Translations under genes and position numbers: made by a program
Shown: positions 7,935 through 16,828 of the stretch, one piece after another
Position numbering within the stretch: the stretch's first letter is position 1
How the letters are laid out: every line of letters starts with the position of its first letter
Notes under the pieces: model-generated
The model's database searches: none
What the model was told of the DNA's origin: nothing
The model's input: the letters and a program-made list of their open reading frames with translations, nothing else
Source of the DNA: Vibrio plantisponsor
GTDB taxonomy: Bacteria > Pseudomonadota > Gammaproteobacteria > Enterobacterales > Vibrionaceae
Length of the DNA stretch: 64,000 nucleotides
Direction: 5' to 3'
NCBI RefSeq assembly: GCF_013041605.1
Contig: NZ_JABEQC010000005.1
Coordinates: 124,001 to 188,000, forward strand

Positions 7935-8933
7935 CCTCGGTATATCCCCAACATCCTGTTTGGGGATAACAAACTCACCACTCAACACATGCCCATTCTC
8001 ATCCAATACTTCTCTTACGCTTTGGCACATCCAGTAGGTGTTGAACTCTTTTCTGGTGTGTCCGGAAAGCAGAATGTTGCGCTCGGCCTGTATGCCAGAG
8101 ACAAACGGCATTTCATCTAAGGTGAGTTTGTAATCACCACACTGCTCTCGATACAAAGCAGACTGAGCAGCGGCTTTAGCTGCCGCCTGTGTTGGGTACA
8201 CCTTGCTGAGCTTCTTCACTTTTCCAGTATTTTCCCCAACCCGCACCGCTTGTTTTTGCCCTTCAGCTACGGCTTGCCAGTACGCTTCTACCGCCTGAAA
8301 CTTTCCTGTTCCTTCCAGAGTGATTTCTGCTTCCGTCTCATCGGTTAAATGCACTGCTACCGCAGGTAAGGTTTTACCGCTTACGCTTTGGTTATCTCCA
8401 CGAGGAAAAAAGACGAGTTTTTTATTGGCCACTTTCATGGTGGCGCCATGCTCGGTTGCCAGTTCTGTCACTAAATCGGCATCGCTTTGGCCTGCCTGAA
8501 TGTAGTGTTCAATTGTGGTAGTGGCGTATTCATTAGAGACTGAAGGCGCTAAGCCATTACGTTGTGCCACCGTTTCAACCAGCGTTTTCAGTGTAGTGGT
8601 TTGCCAGGTGTAATCACGTTGAGTTTTAAAACTGCCGCCTAGGTTCGCAGCATCGCCAGAGAGCACAATTTGTTTTTCAGGACTGCGCAGTTTTACTGAG
8701 TTAACGGTGTAACTGCCCCTGAACACCAAGTGTTTATCATCTTTCCCTGTGTAGATTTGCATGGTGGCTTCATTGCGTGGGAACGCTATTTTGCCATCGT
8801 CGGCCAGTACCAGTTCAAAGCTATCGCTATCGATACCCGCGGCATCGTTGATGACCAGACGAACAAAGAAATCGCGAATAGTTGCGGTTATGTCTTTGCC
8901 GTTAGCGACGATCTTGTAGTTGTTCAATCCCAT
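7926..8933 (-). CDS. D: Phage late control protein gpD (baseplate hub)
   Basis: A 335-residue protein of the P2 gpD type, part of the baseplate hub beneath the tail tube. Recognisable features are the N-terminal beta-rich domain (FFVRLVINDAAGIDSDSF), the central segment with YIQAGQSDADLV, and the C-terminal HTRKEFNTYWMCQSV region that ends such proteins. Its ATG overlaps the TGA of the tail X gene. It is the last gene of the late tail operon and converges on the KAP gene. Confidence 0.85.
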   Translation of the reverse strand: MGLNNYKIVANGKDITATIRDFFVRLVINDAAGIDSDSFELVLADDGKIAFPRNEATMQIYTGKDDKHLVFRGSYTVNSVKLRSPEKQIVLSGDAANLGGSFKTQRDYTWQTTTLKTLVETVAQRNGLAPSVSNEYATTTIEHYIQAGQSDADLVTELATEHGATMKVANKKLVFFPRGDNQSVSGKTLPAVAVHLTDETEAEITLEGTGKFQAVEAYWQAVAEGQKQAVRVGENTGKVKKLSKVYPTQAAAKAAAQSALYREQCGDYKLTLDEMPFVSGIQAERNILLSGHTRKEFNTYWMCQSVREVLDENGHVLSGEFVIPKQDVGDIPRLV

Positions 8934-9130
8934 AAGCTGATCTCTTCTTCTTGTGCCGGTTGCTCGAGAGCAGGCAGTTCTATTTCTACGCCAGCCGCTA
9001 ATGGATGTGGCAATGCCGAAAGCCCTCGGTTGGCTTTTAGTACGGCTTCATATGCTCCTGGCATACCGTCGTAATAGCGGTATGCGATGTCATCGATTTG
9101 GTCACCTTCTTTTGTGATGTACTTGGTCAT
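8924..9130 (-). CDS. X: Tail protein X (LysM-like)
   Basis: Sixty-eight residues matching P2 gpX: a LysM-like fold with the phrase GDQIDDIAYRYYDGMPGAYE followed by LPAGVEIELP-type residues near the C-terminus. gpX proteins help tail completion at the baseplate hub. AGGAATAGCC precedes the ATG, and the stop overlaps the start of gpD. The P2 gene order U-X-D is conserved here. Confidence 0.85.
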   Translation of the reverse strand: MTKYITKEGDQIDDIAYRYYDGMPGAYEAVLKANRGLSALPHPLAAGVEIELPALEQPAQEEEISLWD

Positions 9131-9132
9131 GG

Positions 9133-9525
9133 CTATTCCTTATCTGGATACTCTTTGATCTCGATGGTGAATTCGATTTTTCGCGCCACACCTTTGGTGA
9201 AGAGTTTGGTTTTGTTCACTTCCAGCGTTCGCATTGTCCATAAGCCCCAGTCTCGACCTAAACCATCAATCATGCGCAGCGGCTTGCCTTTGTCTCCTTC
9301 CGCTTTCATCTTATCGGTTTGCCCTAAGCCACCTCTGAAATGCGGATAAATGGTTCCTTCAAAACGCAGTGTGGCCAAGTCACCACCGATGAATTGTGAG
9401 CGGGGTTTTCGACCAGCCAAATTCTTATCAGCCCAGCGCCAAGCGTAGGTTTCACTAATGCTTTGCAGAGCGGCGGTATCGATACTGAAGCGATATTCAC
9501 CCAGTGCCATCATTACATCTGCCAT
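9133..9525 (-). CDS. U: Tail protein gpU (tail terminator/length)
   Basis: A 130-residue P2 gpU-like protein: N-terminal MALGEYRFSIDTAALQ, then SETYAWRWADKNLAG and a central GTIYPHFRGGLGQ, all typical of the family. gpU acts with the tape measure and gpX/gpD in finishing the contractile tail. It has a strong AAGGAGAACCC ribosome binding site and is directly followed by gene X. Confidence 0.85.
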   Translation of the reverse strand: MADVMMALGEYRFSIDTAALQSISETYAWRWADKNLAGRKPRSQFIGGDLATLRFEGTIYPHFRGGLGQTDKMKAEGDKGKPLRMIDGLGRDWGLWTMRTLEVNKTKLFTKGVARKIEFTIEIKEYPDKE

Positions 9526-9534
9526 GGGTTCTCC

Positions 9535-11664
9535 TTATGAATCTGCAAAGCGTACATTGCGACCGCCCACATTCAGTTTTTCCATCTGCTTGGCCACTCG
9601 TACAACCATCTTCTCTAGCTTATCGATTTGTTCATCGCTGGCGTTGCCTTGAACATGGAAAACAGGGTTGAAGTTTATCTGTGCCGGTGCGTTGCTATTG
9701 GACGAACTGTTGAGCGTTCTTGCCGTGCTATTTGCTGTTTGAGTTAATTGGAGAGCACTTTGCGCATTACCTTTTTTCACTGCGTCACCGGGTTTGGATC
9801 TATCTGAACCGAACAGACCACCAATCCAACTACCTAGTGAATCGCCACCCATACCACCAATTAATGCACCTGCTATACCGCCGATAGCGGTACCAATAAC
9901 AGGCACAAACGAACCCATTGCAGCTCCAAGAGACGCGCCAGCCATAGCGCCACCCATGCTTCCTACGGTTCCACCTACCTGCTGAGATTTCTCTTTGCTT
10001 GAGAGTGAATCATTCATCAGTGTTGAGCCAATATCGAGAGCTCCCAGAGCTGCGCCGATATAAGGCAACTTACGAGTTAAACCTCCAAGCTTACCGAGCG
10101 TTCTGCCAGGCATAGAACGAGTTCGTGGTTTACCGCGCTTGCGCGCACTTCCCCCTTCCATTCCTCCGCCAAAGCCGCCTGCCGGCATGTTGGTGACATA
10201 AACATTAGACACTTCACCACTTGGTAAGCCTGGTACATTTGCTCCTCCTCCTTTGGGGCCTCGTACAAAATCAACTACGCTTTTGCCCATTTTGTAAGCT
10301 TTGCGCCCTGCCCATACAGCGCCAAGTGTTCCCGCTAATGCTGTTGCACCGGTTAATGCCTTATTGAGGTTTTCAGGTTCGATGCTGTTGATTGCATCGG
10401 CAAGGTCTGCGATCGGCTCTGCCAGTTTTTCATCGGCGAAGCTCATCCATGCGGTTTTCAATGTCATCATGGCTGCGTTCGCGGTTTGAGCTGCTCGAGC
10501 AGAATCCTGCAGAACCGCGGTACCATCGCCACTGATAGACAAGAAAGAATCGAACGAGGCTTTTCCGTCCTCACTAGAGAGCACTTTCATAAAGCGCATG
10601 GCTTCATCACCAAACAGTTGGCTGTATTCGGTAATGTCGGAGTTTGTAGCTTCCATGATCTCTTTGACGATTGAAGGCAGATCGCGGAATTTCTTTTCTC
10701 CTCGCGCTAGTGCTTCTTCATCAAAGACTTCGATGCCAAGCTTCTCGATGTCTTCATAGTTGGAAGTGATGTCTGCCAGAACAGATTCCATCGCACTGGC
10801 CGCTTCAGCTGCAGAGCCAGAACCCATGCGGGAGATCTGCAGCATGGCACCCATTTCTTGAACGGCTTTTGGCCCTGTTCTTCCCATGGCAGCATAAGCT
10901 GCAGATACAGAAGCACCTTCAGCAGCTAAGTTCTGCAATGTGAATGCACCGGCTTTACCTTGGACGACTAAAGTATCGATAGCGGACAGTACATCTTCGC
11001 TATTCTTCAACCCGAACTTCTGCGACATGTCTGCGAACATTTCACCGACATCGACACCTGTAGCACCAGTGGCTTGCATAACGCGACCGATGTTGGCCAT
11101 GTTGTCCTGAGCGAACTTGAGATCACCGGTCTTCTCTACAATCTTTTCGACAGCAGAAAGCATTTCGCTTTGGTCTACACGAACATCTGCTTGCTGAGAA
11201 GTGGCAAACATCTCGGCTCGCAGCGTCGCCATTTCATCTTTGGTTTTGCCCGCCTGAATACCTAAGCGTTCATAGCGTTCTTCTAAGCCCATAACCGCAA
11301 CGGCTGAACCTGTCCCTGCAGCGCCCGTCGCTAGTGCAGTCCACTTGTTGCCGATGCTATCAAGGCCTTCATCCATCTTTTCGACACTGCGCCGCATGAG
11401 ATCGCTCTTCTTAATTGCGGAACCAATGTCTTGGGTGTATTTGCGAACCTTCTTACCCGCATTGATGAAGCCATTACCAGTACGAGTAACGGTTCTGCCC
11501 GTGCGTTGATTTTCTCTACCGAGCTTAGTGGTCTCGTTTTTTAGTCGTTGATTGCTTTTGCCCAGACGCTGATTCTGGCGCTCTAGATCGTCAAAAGCTC
11601 GGGAGACAGACCTGTCAACCCGAGCTTCTACACCAATCCCGACAGATGCTTTGTTGTCTGCCAT
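9535..11664 (-). CDS. T: Tail tape-measure protein gpT
   Basis: A 709-residue tape-measure protein. The N-terminal 100 residues are a charged coiled coil (RAFDDLERQNQRLGKSNQRL). A TP901-type domain follows (residues ~120-350: SQQADVRVDQSEMLSAVEKI, MQATGATGVDVGEMFADM). Then come glycine-rich hydrophobic stretches (about 540-630, GAMAGASLGAAMGSF) that may cross the host membrane during DNA entry. P2 gpT is slightly longer (~815 residues). It begins inside the end of the E' frame, as in P2, which couples its translation to the tail chaperones. Confidence 0.9.
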   Translation of the reverse strand: MADNKASVGIGVEARVDRSVSRAFDDLERQNQRLGKSNQRLKNETTKLGRENQRTGRTVTRTGNGFINAGKKVRKYTQDIGSAIKKSDLMRRSVEKMDEGLDSIGNKWTALATGAAGTGSAVAVMGLEERYERLGIQAGKTKDEMATLRAEMFATSQQADVRVDQSEMLSAVEKIVEKTGDLKFAQDNMANIGRVMQATGATGVDVGEMFADMSQKFGLKNSEDVLSAIDTLVVQGKAGAFTLQNLAAEGASVSAAYAAMGRTGPKAVQEMGAMLQISRMGSGSAAEAASAMESVLADITSNYEDIEKLGIEVFDEEALARGEKKFRDLPSIVKEIMEATNSDITEYSQLFGDEAMRFMKVLSSEDGKASFDSFLSISGDGTAVLQDSARAAQTANAAMMTLKTAWMSFADEKLAEPIADLADAINSIEPENLNKALTGATALAGTLGAVWAGRKAYKMGKSVVDFVRGPKGGGANVPGLPSGEVSNVYVTNMPAGGFGGGMEGGSARKRGKPRTRSMPGRTLGKLGGLTRKLPYIGAALGALDIGSTLMNDSLSSKEKSQQVGGTVGSMGGAMAGASLGAAMGSFVPVIGTAIGGIAGALIGGMGGDSLGSWIGGLFGSDRSKPGDAVKKGNAQSALQLTQTANSTARTLNSSSNSNAPAQINFNPVFHVQGNASDEQIDKLEKMVVRVAKQMEKLNVGGRNVRFADS

Positions 11665-11666
11665 TG

Positions 11667-12097
11667 TTAGTCCTCTTTTTCGTCTTGCAGCTGGCTCACT
11701 GTTTTACAATCAGTGAGCCAGTCGTATAACTCCGCTATGGTTAATCGTCGGAGCTCTTCGAAGGAGACTCCACCGCAGAACTTGGAAATAGCAATGCAGA
11801 CTTGGCGACATACTGCTGGATCGGCAGCAAAAAACAGTCATACGCCTTTTGCAGTTGCAGGTAATCATATTGCGCTAAGCTACCAATGAACTCGCGGGTC
11901 GTGTTCGTCAGGTTGGCAAACAAGTGCGCTTCATGCTCTGCGTTATCATCATAAAATTCACCGTTATGAGCCAAGCGGCTGTTCTTCTGCGCCAGAATGA
12001 CATCGTTGGTTGTCGGTGGTCGCATGGTTAAAACGGTTTGTTCCTGACCATCGAGCTTCTGTGGTACCTGCAAGGCGATTTTAATTGGTTGATACAT
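11667..12097 (-). CDS. E': gpE+E' fusion made by -1 ribosomal frameshift
   Basis: At 11828-11834 the minus strand reads T TTT TTG within the codons TGT TTT TTG, the same slippery heptamer used by P2 E/E'. Slipping back one base opens a frame (FFAADPAVCRQVC, then FCGGVSFEELRRLTIAELYD) that ends with TAA at 11667, two bases before the tape-measure ATG. The product would be 143 residues, close to the 142 of P2 E+E'. Only the frames and the heptamer are visible; the shift efficiency is not. Confidence 0.8.
11741..12097 (-). CDS. E: Tail assembly chaperone gpE
   Basis: A 118-residue protein beginning MYQPIKIALQVPQKLDG, then LTMRPPTTNDVILAQ, matching the P2 gpE/TAC family that binds the tape measure during tail assembly. 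It lies between the tail tube gene and the tape measure. A T TTT TTG slippery heptamer in the correct frame (11828-11834) allows ribosomes to shift into the E' frame. AGGAGTAACC precedes the ATG. Confidence 0.85.
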   Translation of the reverse strand: MYQPIKIALQVPQKLDGQEQTVLTMRPPTTNDVILAQKNSRLAHNGEFYDDNAEHEAHLFANLTNTTREFIGSLAQYDYLQLQKAYDCFLLPIQQYVAKSALLFPSSAVESPSKSSDD

Positions 12098-12105
12098 GGT
12101 TACTC

Positions 12106-12618
12106 CTAAATACCCAATGCTTTGTTGATACCAGCGCGCAGGTCTACGCCACCTACGCGCTCGATACCGCCAAGAATATCGATGTGTACTAGCTCAACGC
12201 CGTTAGAAAGAATGGTATAAGTGTTCCAGGTGATTTTGCAGTTCATCTCAGAGAGTTTTTTACGTTCAATCTCACCCATATCCAAGCCGTAAACTCGACC
12301 TGTTGCTTTAACGGTAAAGCTTTCAACACCATTTTGACCTTGCAGCGCGGAACGGAAAACAAACGGCTTTTCAAAGCCATTGGTTAAACCATACATAGCA
12401 ATGGTTTCTGCATTCAGTTCTGCAATGGTGATTTCGATATCTTCTGGTTCAACAGCTGCCATATCGATTTTGATTGAGCCAGCCATACCGCCAGCTATGT
12501 ATTCTTCAACTGCACGGTTTAACGCTGGCAGTTTTACTTTTGACACTAAGCCAAGTAGGCCAACGCCGTCCTGATACCAGGCATAATCGGCGAGCACTTT
12601 TGGTGGTCTGCGTTCCAT
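12106..12618 (-). CDS. FII: Major tail tube protein FII
   Basis: A 170-residue P2 FII homologue. Typical parts are the N-terminal region with GVGLLGLVSKVKLPAL, the central GGMAGSIKIDMAAVEPEDIE, and the C-terminal HIDILGGIERVGGVD that precedes the end in this family. Hexameric rings of this protein form the inner tube of the contractile tail. It follows the sheath gene with AAGGAATTCCC before the ATG. Confidence 0.9.
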   Translation of the reverse strand: MERRPPKVLADYAWYQDGVGLLGLVSKVKLPALNRAVEEYIAGGMAGSIKIDMAAVEPEDIEITIAELNAETIAMYGLTNGFEKPFVFRSALQGQNGVESFTVKATGRVYGLDMGEIERKKLSEMNCKITWNTYTILSNGVELVHIDILGGIERVGGVDLRAGINKALGI

Positions 12619-12627
12619 GGGAATTCC

Positions 12628-13788
12628 TTACTCGAAGATTACGTCGGCGTAATCGTTAATGAAGTGGCTGGTGACCGTGATGTTTTGAGCGATACCAGGA
12701 GGAGTGAAGTCGTAATCCAGATAGAAATTACCCGCAATGATGGATTCCGGCGGGTTTAAATCAGGGTCGGCCCAAGCGGTTGCACCGTATAGATGCCCTG
12801 CTCGGGTTTCACCATCCAAACCTTGCTGCACGGAATCCGTTACATCTTCTACAAAAGTGCGCAGGATTTTACGGTCACGCGCCCATTTCAGGCTGGTTGT
12901 GATCATGTCTAGGATCATATCGTTGACACGCACATGCGAGTTGAACTGCCATTTAGGATCATCACTACAGCTCAAGTTGCCCCAAGAACGGTAGCCGTCA
13001 TCGAGAATCACAGTGGTGATTTGGTTTTCATTCAGTAAATGCGCCATGCAGTTGGTATCACCATCTGCATAATCAATTGGAATTTCAGTACCCAAGGTAC
13101 CGTTGATTTTTAGGTTGGAGATTGAGGCGCTGTAGCCGTAGTTCGGGTCCTGGTCTTTTTGGATTTCCAAACCGAGCATGTACGAGCTCATCGGAACCAA
13201 ACGACCTTCCGCATTTTTCATGCGTGGCCAGAATAACTCTAAACGTTTGTCACCCCACAACTGACGATAAGCCACCGCTTCTTCGTAAGTGGTTCCCGGA
13301 CATTCTCCAAACACTTTGCAGCGCAATCGAGTGGCGATAGGTAGTAACTTGGTCAGCACTGCTTGCTCTTTTAAGAAATCAGGCACATGCAATAAACGAG
13401 GACGTTTACCCGTAATAGATTGCACATCAAGAATGGCTTCAATGCCTGACTTTGCCCCCGTTACTGGGTCAACACCGCCAATGATATTGAGGATGGTAGC
13501 TGCGGCATCCACGCCTTCTTCAACACGGATAATCGCAATAGCACAGCGCTTTTGGTCGTAGACTGCTTCGAGTGCATCCGGCAGAGTGCCAGCGTTGTTA
13601 CCCACCATATCGAGCTTAGCGATTTTGTGAATGTTACCTGCCACAAGAACGGGTTTGTTTAGAGGATAAGTTTCTGCATCTGCGTCTGGAGCGGTCCCCA
13701 CAACAACAGCAAAAGACGTGTCGGCCATTTGCATTGGTCGCACACCACTGTTGTCGGTTACTCCAAAGATGCCATGTTTAAAGGTCAT
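12628..13788 (-). CDS. FI: Tail sheath protein FI
   Basis: A 386-residue contractile tail sheath protein like P2 FI (396 residues). It starts MTFKHGIFGVTDNSGVRPMQ and contains the sheath-family segments SYMLGLEIQKDQDP and YGYSASISNLKING and a C-terminal QNITVTSHFINDYADVIFE. Sheath contraction drives the tube through the host envelope. It is the first of the sheath-tube-chaperone-tape-measure block. Confidence 0.92.
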   Translation of the reverse strand: MTFKHGIFGVTDNSGVRPMQMADTSFAVVVGTAPDADAETYPLNKPVLVAGNIHKIAKLDMVGNNAGTLPDALEAVYDQKRCAIAIIRVEEGVDAAATILNIIGGVDPVTGAKSGIEAILDVQSITGKRPRLLHVPDFLKEQAVLTKLLPIATRLRCKVFGECPGTTYEEAVAYRQLWGDKRLELFWPRMKNAEGRLVPMSSYMLGLEIQKDQDPNYGYSASISNLKINGTLGTEIPIDYADGDTNCMAHLLNENQITTVILDDGYRSWGNLSCSDDPKWQFNSHVRVNDMILDMITTSLKWARDRKILRTFVEDVTDSVQQGLDGETRAGHLYGATAWADPDLNPPESIIAGNFYLDYDFTPPGIAQNITVTSHFINDYADVIFE

Positions 13789-13872
13789 GGTGTAGTTCCT
13801 TTGTTGTTAGAAACTCACCTTCAGCGGCACTGTTTTCTTAAGTTTATGGGTTAAAGACGTGAAAAGGAGGGG

Positions 13873-14322
13873 TTATTTAAACATCTCAAACAAATCATTC
13901 GGACTAAACCGCCAGCCTGCTTTGCTGCCTTGCTTGATTGCGTTGAAGCACCATTCACTGCAGAACTGTCGGTTCTTGAGTTGGATGAATGGGATTGTTG
14001 AGGCTATTGCGCCTAGCAGGTCGTACTTTTGATGTTTGGTTTCATCGTAATAGCGTTTGATTTGCAGGACATCGGCATTAATGGGGACGAGTACCCAGTT
14101 ATCTGTCTCGACATTGATGCGCTTGCAACGTACTCCACCGTCACGGCTGGATGATGAGTAACAGTCGTAACCCATGTCATCATAGTGTATGACGAGTTCA
14201 ACGTGGGAGAACTCGCCTTTGGTGGAGGTGCGTGTCAGCCAGTCGGTAAATCGAAACAGCGCGGTTTTTACGTTGGTGACTTTTTTGCGTCCTTTGTAGA
14301 ACGCTAAGCAGACTTTACTCAT
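13873..14322 (-). CDS. Permuted papain-like (YiiX/YebB-type) hydrolase, putative
   Basis: The start is the ATG at 14322, which overlaps the stop of the preceding gene; an earlier start at 14334 is less likely. The 149-residue protein has an N-terminal histidine in GEFSHVELVI and a C-terminal cysteine in RQFCSEWCFNAI, with DGGVRCK between, the His-before-Cys order of circularly permuted NlpC/P60 (YiiX-like) proteins. Such enzymes cut peptides or lipid/acyl bonds. Its place at the tail-fibre/sheath junction is a common site for accessory genes, so it may be a moron rather than a structural protein. Confidence 0.5.
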   Translation of the reverse strand: MSKVCLAFYKGRKKVTNVKTALFRFTDWLTRTSTKGEFSHVELVIHYDDMGYDCYSSSSRDGGVRCKRINVETDNWVLVPINADVLQIKRYYDETKHQKYDLLGAIASTIPFIQLKNRQFCSEWCFNAIKQGSKAGWRFSPNDLFEMFK

Positions 14323-15055
14323 AGCTATCACCAATGGCTTTCAGGTTGTTGCAGATTTCGGTTGTGAGTGCGGTGATGGCTTCCACTGTCTCGCAGGCAT
14401 CTAACTCGTATTTACGCATACGTTCACTGGCAAGCTGCTCTTGCAATGCGCGTAAACCGTCGGCCTGTTGCAGGATGATGTCTGTTGCTTCCTGCTCGGT
14501 TTTGTTCGCTCGCGTTGAGTACATGGTGATGTAGTTACCACACTCGCCTGTGTAGCCTGCTTCTTTGAACGCTATCGCCTGCGCCTCACGCTCCAGATAC
14601 TCTTCTGAGAATCGTGTCCACTGCTGGGCGATTGTCGACGATGTGTTGTCGATGCTGGCTTTTGACGCTTTTAATGTGTCTGCCAGTTGCTCAGCCGCTG
14701 CGGTGGCGGTGAGTTCCCAGTCGCCTTGTTCAGCGTTCCATGTGTGGTAACTGGATGCTGGCTGTTTGAGTGTATAGTCATCCGTCACCAGTGTTTTATC
14801 GTCGAACTGTTTTGATTCTTTGGTTTCTTTGCTGTATGCGGTAACTTTCTCAAAGCGTGTTTTTATCTGCCAGTAGCATTCTGTATCGTCAGGCCAGTAT
14901 TGCACCTTGCCGTCAGCATCGAGCATGGCAAAGTATTCATTTTCATCCAGTTCAATCTCAGGCAATGGCTTTGAAGTGGTGAAGCCGACTTTCTGAGCCA
15001 GTTTTTGTGATTTGATGTATTCGCCAGAAACTGAGCTAAAGTGATGTCTAAGCAT
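14315..15055 (-). CDS. Tail fibre-associated/assembly protein
   Basis: A 246-residue protein directly after the tail fibre gene, with overlapping stop and start. The N-terminal part (LDENEYFAMLDADGKVQYWPDD, then the Trp-rich WNAEQGDWELT) resembles fibre assembly or hinge proteins. The C-terminal 100 residues are helical and contain a EREAQAIAFKEAGYTGECGNY segment. By position it is the chaperone or partner of the fibre at 15048. Exact family not certain. Confidence 0.55.
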   Translation of the reverse strand: MLRHHFSSVSGEYIKSQKLAQKVGFTTSKPLPEIELDENEYFAMLDADGKVQYWPDDTECYWQIKTRFEKVTAYSKETKESKQFDDKTLVTDDYTLKQPASSYHTWNAEQGDWELTATAAAEQLADTLKASKASIDNTSSTIAQQWTRFSEEYLEREAQAIAFKEAGYTGECGNYITMYSTRANKTEQEATDIILQQADGLRALQEQLASERMRKYELDACETVEAITALTTEICNNLKAIGDSYE

Positions 15056-16184
15056 AGCTGAATACTCCTTTCGGGATTACACGGTAGTGGTCTAGGAAGA
15101 GGCCCATGGTATCTGTGAAGGTATCTGTCCGTGCAGATTTTGAAGCATCAAATGACAGCGTGTTAGAAGCGGTATTGTTGAGGTTTCCACCGATCGTTGA
15201 TGTTACTGTATCTTCAAGTGCTAACGCACCAACAGCAGCTACTTGACCAGGAGAGTTAAATACCATTCCTTCATTTCCCGAAGTACTTGTAAGCTTACCG
15301 GTAATATTCTCAATATGATCTTTTTTCGTCGAACCCGCGGCACCATAACCACCTGCGACTTTGATGTTCATCATCAATGCCCAGTCGTCGGTGGTGAAGG
15401 TGGTTGCACCGTCGCCCGTTCCCCAGTGGCCTGCGTAGGCGCGTGGGTCTGCATCAATGGTTGCCTGGTCTGTAAAGAAATCGGACGCGCTGACGATTTC
15501 GAATACGGTTTGGTAATCTGCTCGCAGTAGTTCGACACGACCAGCGGGTAACCAGAAATCTGGGTCTGGGTCTGGTCCCACAGCTGACATTGGCATGCCT
15601 TTGAAGAGCATGTGTTTTAAGAAGTCTGCGCGGGTTAGGTATTGGGTGTGGGGGTCTGGAGCATCAACGTGCGCTTTGTCTTTGTCATCCACATATTTAC
15701 GTGTTGCCGTCACGATCGTTGGGTCAATCATGATAATAGGATCGAGTGATGTAACAGCGAACGTCATCTCGATGTAGATATCATTCACTTCTCCGCCATT
15801 GTTAACACCGGACAGAATTGGAATACGAACCGAGTTACCAACGGCGTGGAGGTAAGAATTGCCATCATAAACCGCAATCGCAGCAAACTCCCGCACAGCG
15901 ACATCAACGATATTATCTGGAATTTTTGCCCAAACTTTTAACTGAGGGATACCGCCCTCTTCTGCTGGTTCAATTTTCTCCATCCCCGTAACTGGGATGC
16001 GAGTAATTTCATTGACCAATGTCGTTTGAGTTCGAGAAGGTTGAACATACTGGTCGTTACCATCACCAATCGCAATATGAGTAAAGGTAATCGACTTATT
16101 ATTCAGCTTCCCGTTAACTTCTGCATTTTCACCGAGCAAGGTGAGAATTGAACCATAGTTCAGCGCAGATTCTGGAATACTCAT
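15048..16184 (-). CDS. H: Tail fibre protein (gpH-like, collar-fibre N-terminus)
   Basis: A 378-residue tail-collar/fibre protein. The N-terminal ~160 residues match the phage tail-collar type (SALNYGSILTLLGENAEVNG, then FTHIAIGDGNDQYVQ), which attaches the fibre to the baseplate. The middle has DAPDPHTQYLTRADF, the family's conserved PHxQY element. The C-terminal ~130 residues are likely the receptor-binding or beta-rich tip. It overlaps gpI (stop/start ATGA). It is shorter than P2 gpH (669 residues). Confidence 0.8.
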   Translation of the reverse strand: MSIPESALNYGSILTLLGENAEVNGKLNNKSITFTHIAIGDGNDQYVQPSRTQTTLVNEITRIPVTGMEKIEPAEEGGIPQLKVWAKIPDNIVDVAVREFAAIAVYDGNSYLHAVGNSVRIPILSGVNNGGEVNDIYIEMTFAVTSLDPIIMIDPTIVTATRKYVDDKDKAHVDAPDPHTQYLTRADFLKHMLFKGMPMSAVGPDPDPDFWLPAGRVELLRADYQTVFEIVSASDFFTDQATIDADPRAYAGHWGTGDGATTFTTDDWALMMNIKVAGGYGAAGSTKKDHIENITGKLTSTSGNEGMVFNSPGQVAAVGALALEDTVTSTIGGNLNNTASNTLSFDASKSARTDTFTDTMGLFLDHYRVIPKGVFSYA

Positions 16185-16828
16185 TCTAACTCCAAGGGTA
16201 ATGCGCCAGATCGAATGATCATACCAAGGCGAACAAAACTGACATGCTCAACGTTTACTGAGCTAACAATGTTTTCGGTTCGCCATGGGCCAGAGCGAAT
16301 CGCTAAGCCCATTCGGCTCAATACACCAATATTGATAGGATTCTGGATTTGACTGGTAATAGAAATACTCTCTAAGTGAGAGCGTGTATTTTTGGCGTTA
16401 TTAACTGCCGTATAGATTTGCGGTACCGTGTTTTCATCGATGTCGGAATTGCGAGCCTCCAAGTTAACTCGGAAAAAACCGGGGGCTAAGTTCGCTTCGT
16501 CATCAAACCATTCTGTGACGCTCAAACCATCATCTCGAATAGATTCGATGCTTTTATCCAGAGCGTAACGAGTCCCTTTTGTGGTGTGAATAGGGTTAGA
16601 AGCCGCAATAACATCGCGCTTGGTTTGCTCGCTCCAATTCTCATCCCAATAGTCAACGCTCATTTCCCAGGCTAAATACGGGAGTAAATCGACTCGGCAC
16701 TGATATGGGTCGTAAAAGTTGCGAATGTCGCGTTCAATAAGAGCCAATTCTTCCCAGAACACTTGCTCCATGACTCGTTCCATCTTTGAAGCAGATGGAG
16801 GCAGCTTGCTAACGAATACCGATGCCAT
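16181..16828 (-). CDS. I: Baseplate/tail protein gpI
   Basis: The ATG at 16828 overlaps the TAA of gpJ, which gives 215 residues and is preferred over a longer in-frame start at 16891. The P2 gpI signature is the DPYQCRVDLLPYLAWEMSVD segment, followed by HTTKGTRYALDKSIE. gpI is a baseplate component at the fibre attachment. The order W-J-I-H is as in P2. Confidence 0.85.
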   Translation of the reverse strand: MASVFVSKLPPSASKMERVMEQVFWEELALIERDIRNFYDPYQCRVDLLPYLAWEMSVDYWDENWSEQTKRDVIAASNPIHTTKGTRYALDKSIESIRDDGLSVTEWFDDEANLAPGFFRVNLEARNSDIDENTVPQIYTAVNNAKNTRSHLESISITSQIQNPINIGVLSRMGLAIRSGPWRTENIVSSVNVEHVSFVRLGMIIRSGALPLELE

